From: Sutterella sp047777475
GTDB lineage: Bacteria > Pseudomonadota > Gammaproteobacteria > Burkholderiales > Burkholderiaceae_F
Direction: 5' to 3'
Assembly: GCA_047777475.1 (NCBI GenBank)
Contig: JBKEET010000007.1
Coordinates: 37,897-101,896, forward strand
Length of the DNA stretch: 64,000 nucleotides
Position 1 is the first letter of the stretch; each line of letters starts with the position of its first letter. Positions 63,577-64,000 of the stretch are shown piece by piece. The notes under the pieces are model-generated. The model did not search any database. It saw only the letters and a program-made list of their open reading frames with translations, and was not told where the DNA came from. Position numbers and translations under genes: made by a program.

Positions 63577-64000
63577 ATGAAGCATTTCGCTCCCAAGCTT
63601 GCCGCGGCGCTCTCTGCGCTCGCGCTTTTCGCCGCAGGCTCCGCCGCCGTTCAGGCGGGCGAGCTCGACGACATCAAGGCCGCCGGCGTGATCAAGGTCG
63701 CGACCGAAGGCACCTTCTCGCCCTATACGTTCCACAACGAAAAGGATCAGCTCGTCGGCATGGACGTCGATTTCGCGCGTGCGCTCGCCGCCAAGCTCGG
63801 CGTCAAGGCCCAGTTCGTCCGAGACGGCGTGGGACGGCATCATCGCCGGCCTCGACGCCAAGCGCTACGACGTCATCATCAACCAGGTCTTCATCACGCC
63901 CGAGCGCCAGGCGAAGTACGACTTCTCCGTGCCTTACGTCTACAACTACGGCGCGGCCATCGTGAGAAGCGACAAACACGAACGATCAAGAGCTTCGAGG
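63577..64000 (+). pseudogene. Cystine/polar amino acid-binding protein, partial and frameshifted
   Basis: The 5' end of a periplasmic binding protein running off the window. The signal is MKHFAPKLAAALSALALFAA with cleavage near VQA-GE. The mature start IKAAGVIKVATEGTFSPYTF and DQLVGMDVDFARALAAKLGV, then WDGIIAGLDAKRYDVI and TPERQAKYDFSVPYVYNYGA, match the TcyA/FliY cystine-binding group. An extra C at 63819-63820 breaks the frame, and another extra base is likely near 63972. It completes the transporter with the two upstream genes. Confidence 0.85.

Overview
The window reads as a chromosomal segment of a Gram-negative, GC-rich betaproteobacterium, most likely a gut-type member of Sutterellaceae (Burkholderiales). 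The basis is the 16S rRNA gene, Gram-negative envelope genes (tamA/tamB, lpxH, a lipid A phosphoethanolamine transferase), an H-NS family protein of the beta-proteobacterial kind, and several Tat-exported respiratory proteins. Genus assignment is from recognition only.

Layout. 1-7.8 kb: end of purL, creA, a frameshifted flavin-binding gene, a yjgR-like ATPase, kbp, a secreted alpha/beta hydrolase divergent from a LysR regulator, DUF488 and an NfsA-like reductase. 7.9-12.6 kb: a triheme cytochrome c, a Tat-exported flavoprotein reductase and, most unusually, a complete aconitase carrying a Tat signal peptide. The last two have promoters with the same palindrome and flanking elements at the same spacing. 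12.7-19 kb: a FecBCD-type ABC importer, a ModA-like protein and a TtrS/TtrR-like two-component system. 19-24.6 kb: tyrA, an AbgA-like amidohydrolase, a PpiC isomerase and an arsR / ArsP-type permease / thioredoxin-like operon. 24.7-28.4 kb: lactate racemase family gene larA with larB, a short larC and larE (nickel-pincer cofactor). 28.5-34 kb: tamA-tamB, then a phosphopantetheinyl transferase. 35.2-40.5 kb: an rrn operon (16S, 23S, 5S, no spacer tRNA) with a shrunken group II intron directly after its terminator. 41.5-49.8 kb: H-NS protein, a TorA/BisC-family molybdoenzyme interrupted by an in-frame TAG, a cluster of secreted 17-residue-repeat proteins, a nucleotidyltransferase, a radical SAM protein, an orphan antitoxin and lpxH. 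50-54.8 kb: a metQ - M20 hydrolase - metN - metI operon with damaged metN and metI, and leuE. 54.9-61.9 kb: a natural PAP2-EptA fusion, a metallochaperone and the acetyl-branch lysine/DAP genes dapA-dapB-dapH behind a lysine riboswitch, with a divergent M20 deacetylase candidate. 62-64 kb: a cystine-type ABC transporter with many frame breaks.

Functional reading. The most interesting unit is the exported aconitase with the flavoprotein and cytochrome. My hypothesis is a periplasmic route in which citrate or isocitrate is dehydrated to cis-aconitate, which the flavoprotein then reduces as a terminal electron acceptor. The promoter similarity is seen directly; the substrate assignment is inference. 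Several single-base indels, many in short homopolymers and concentrated at the right end, look more like consensus errors than real gene decay, so calls of broken genes are provisional.
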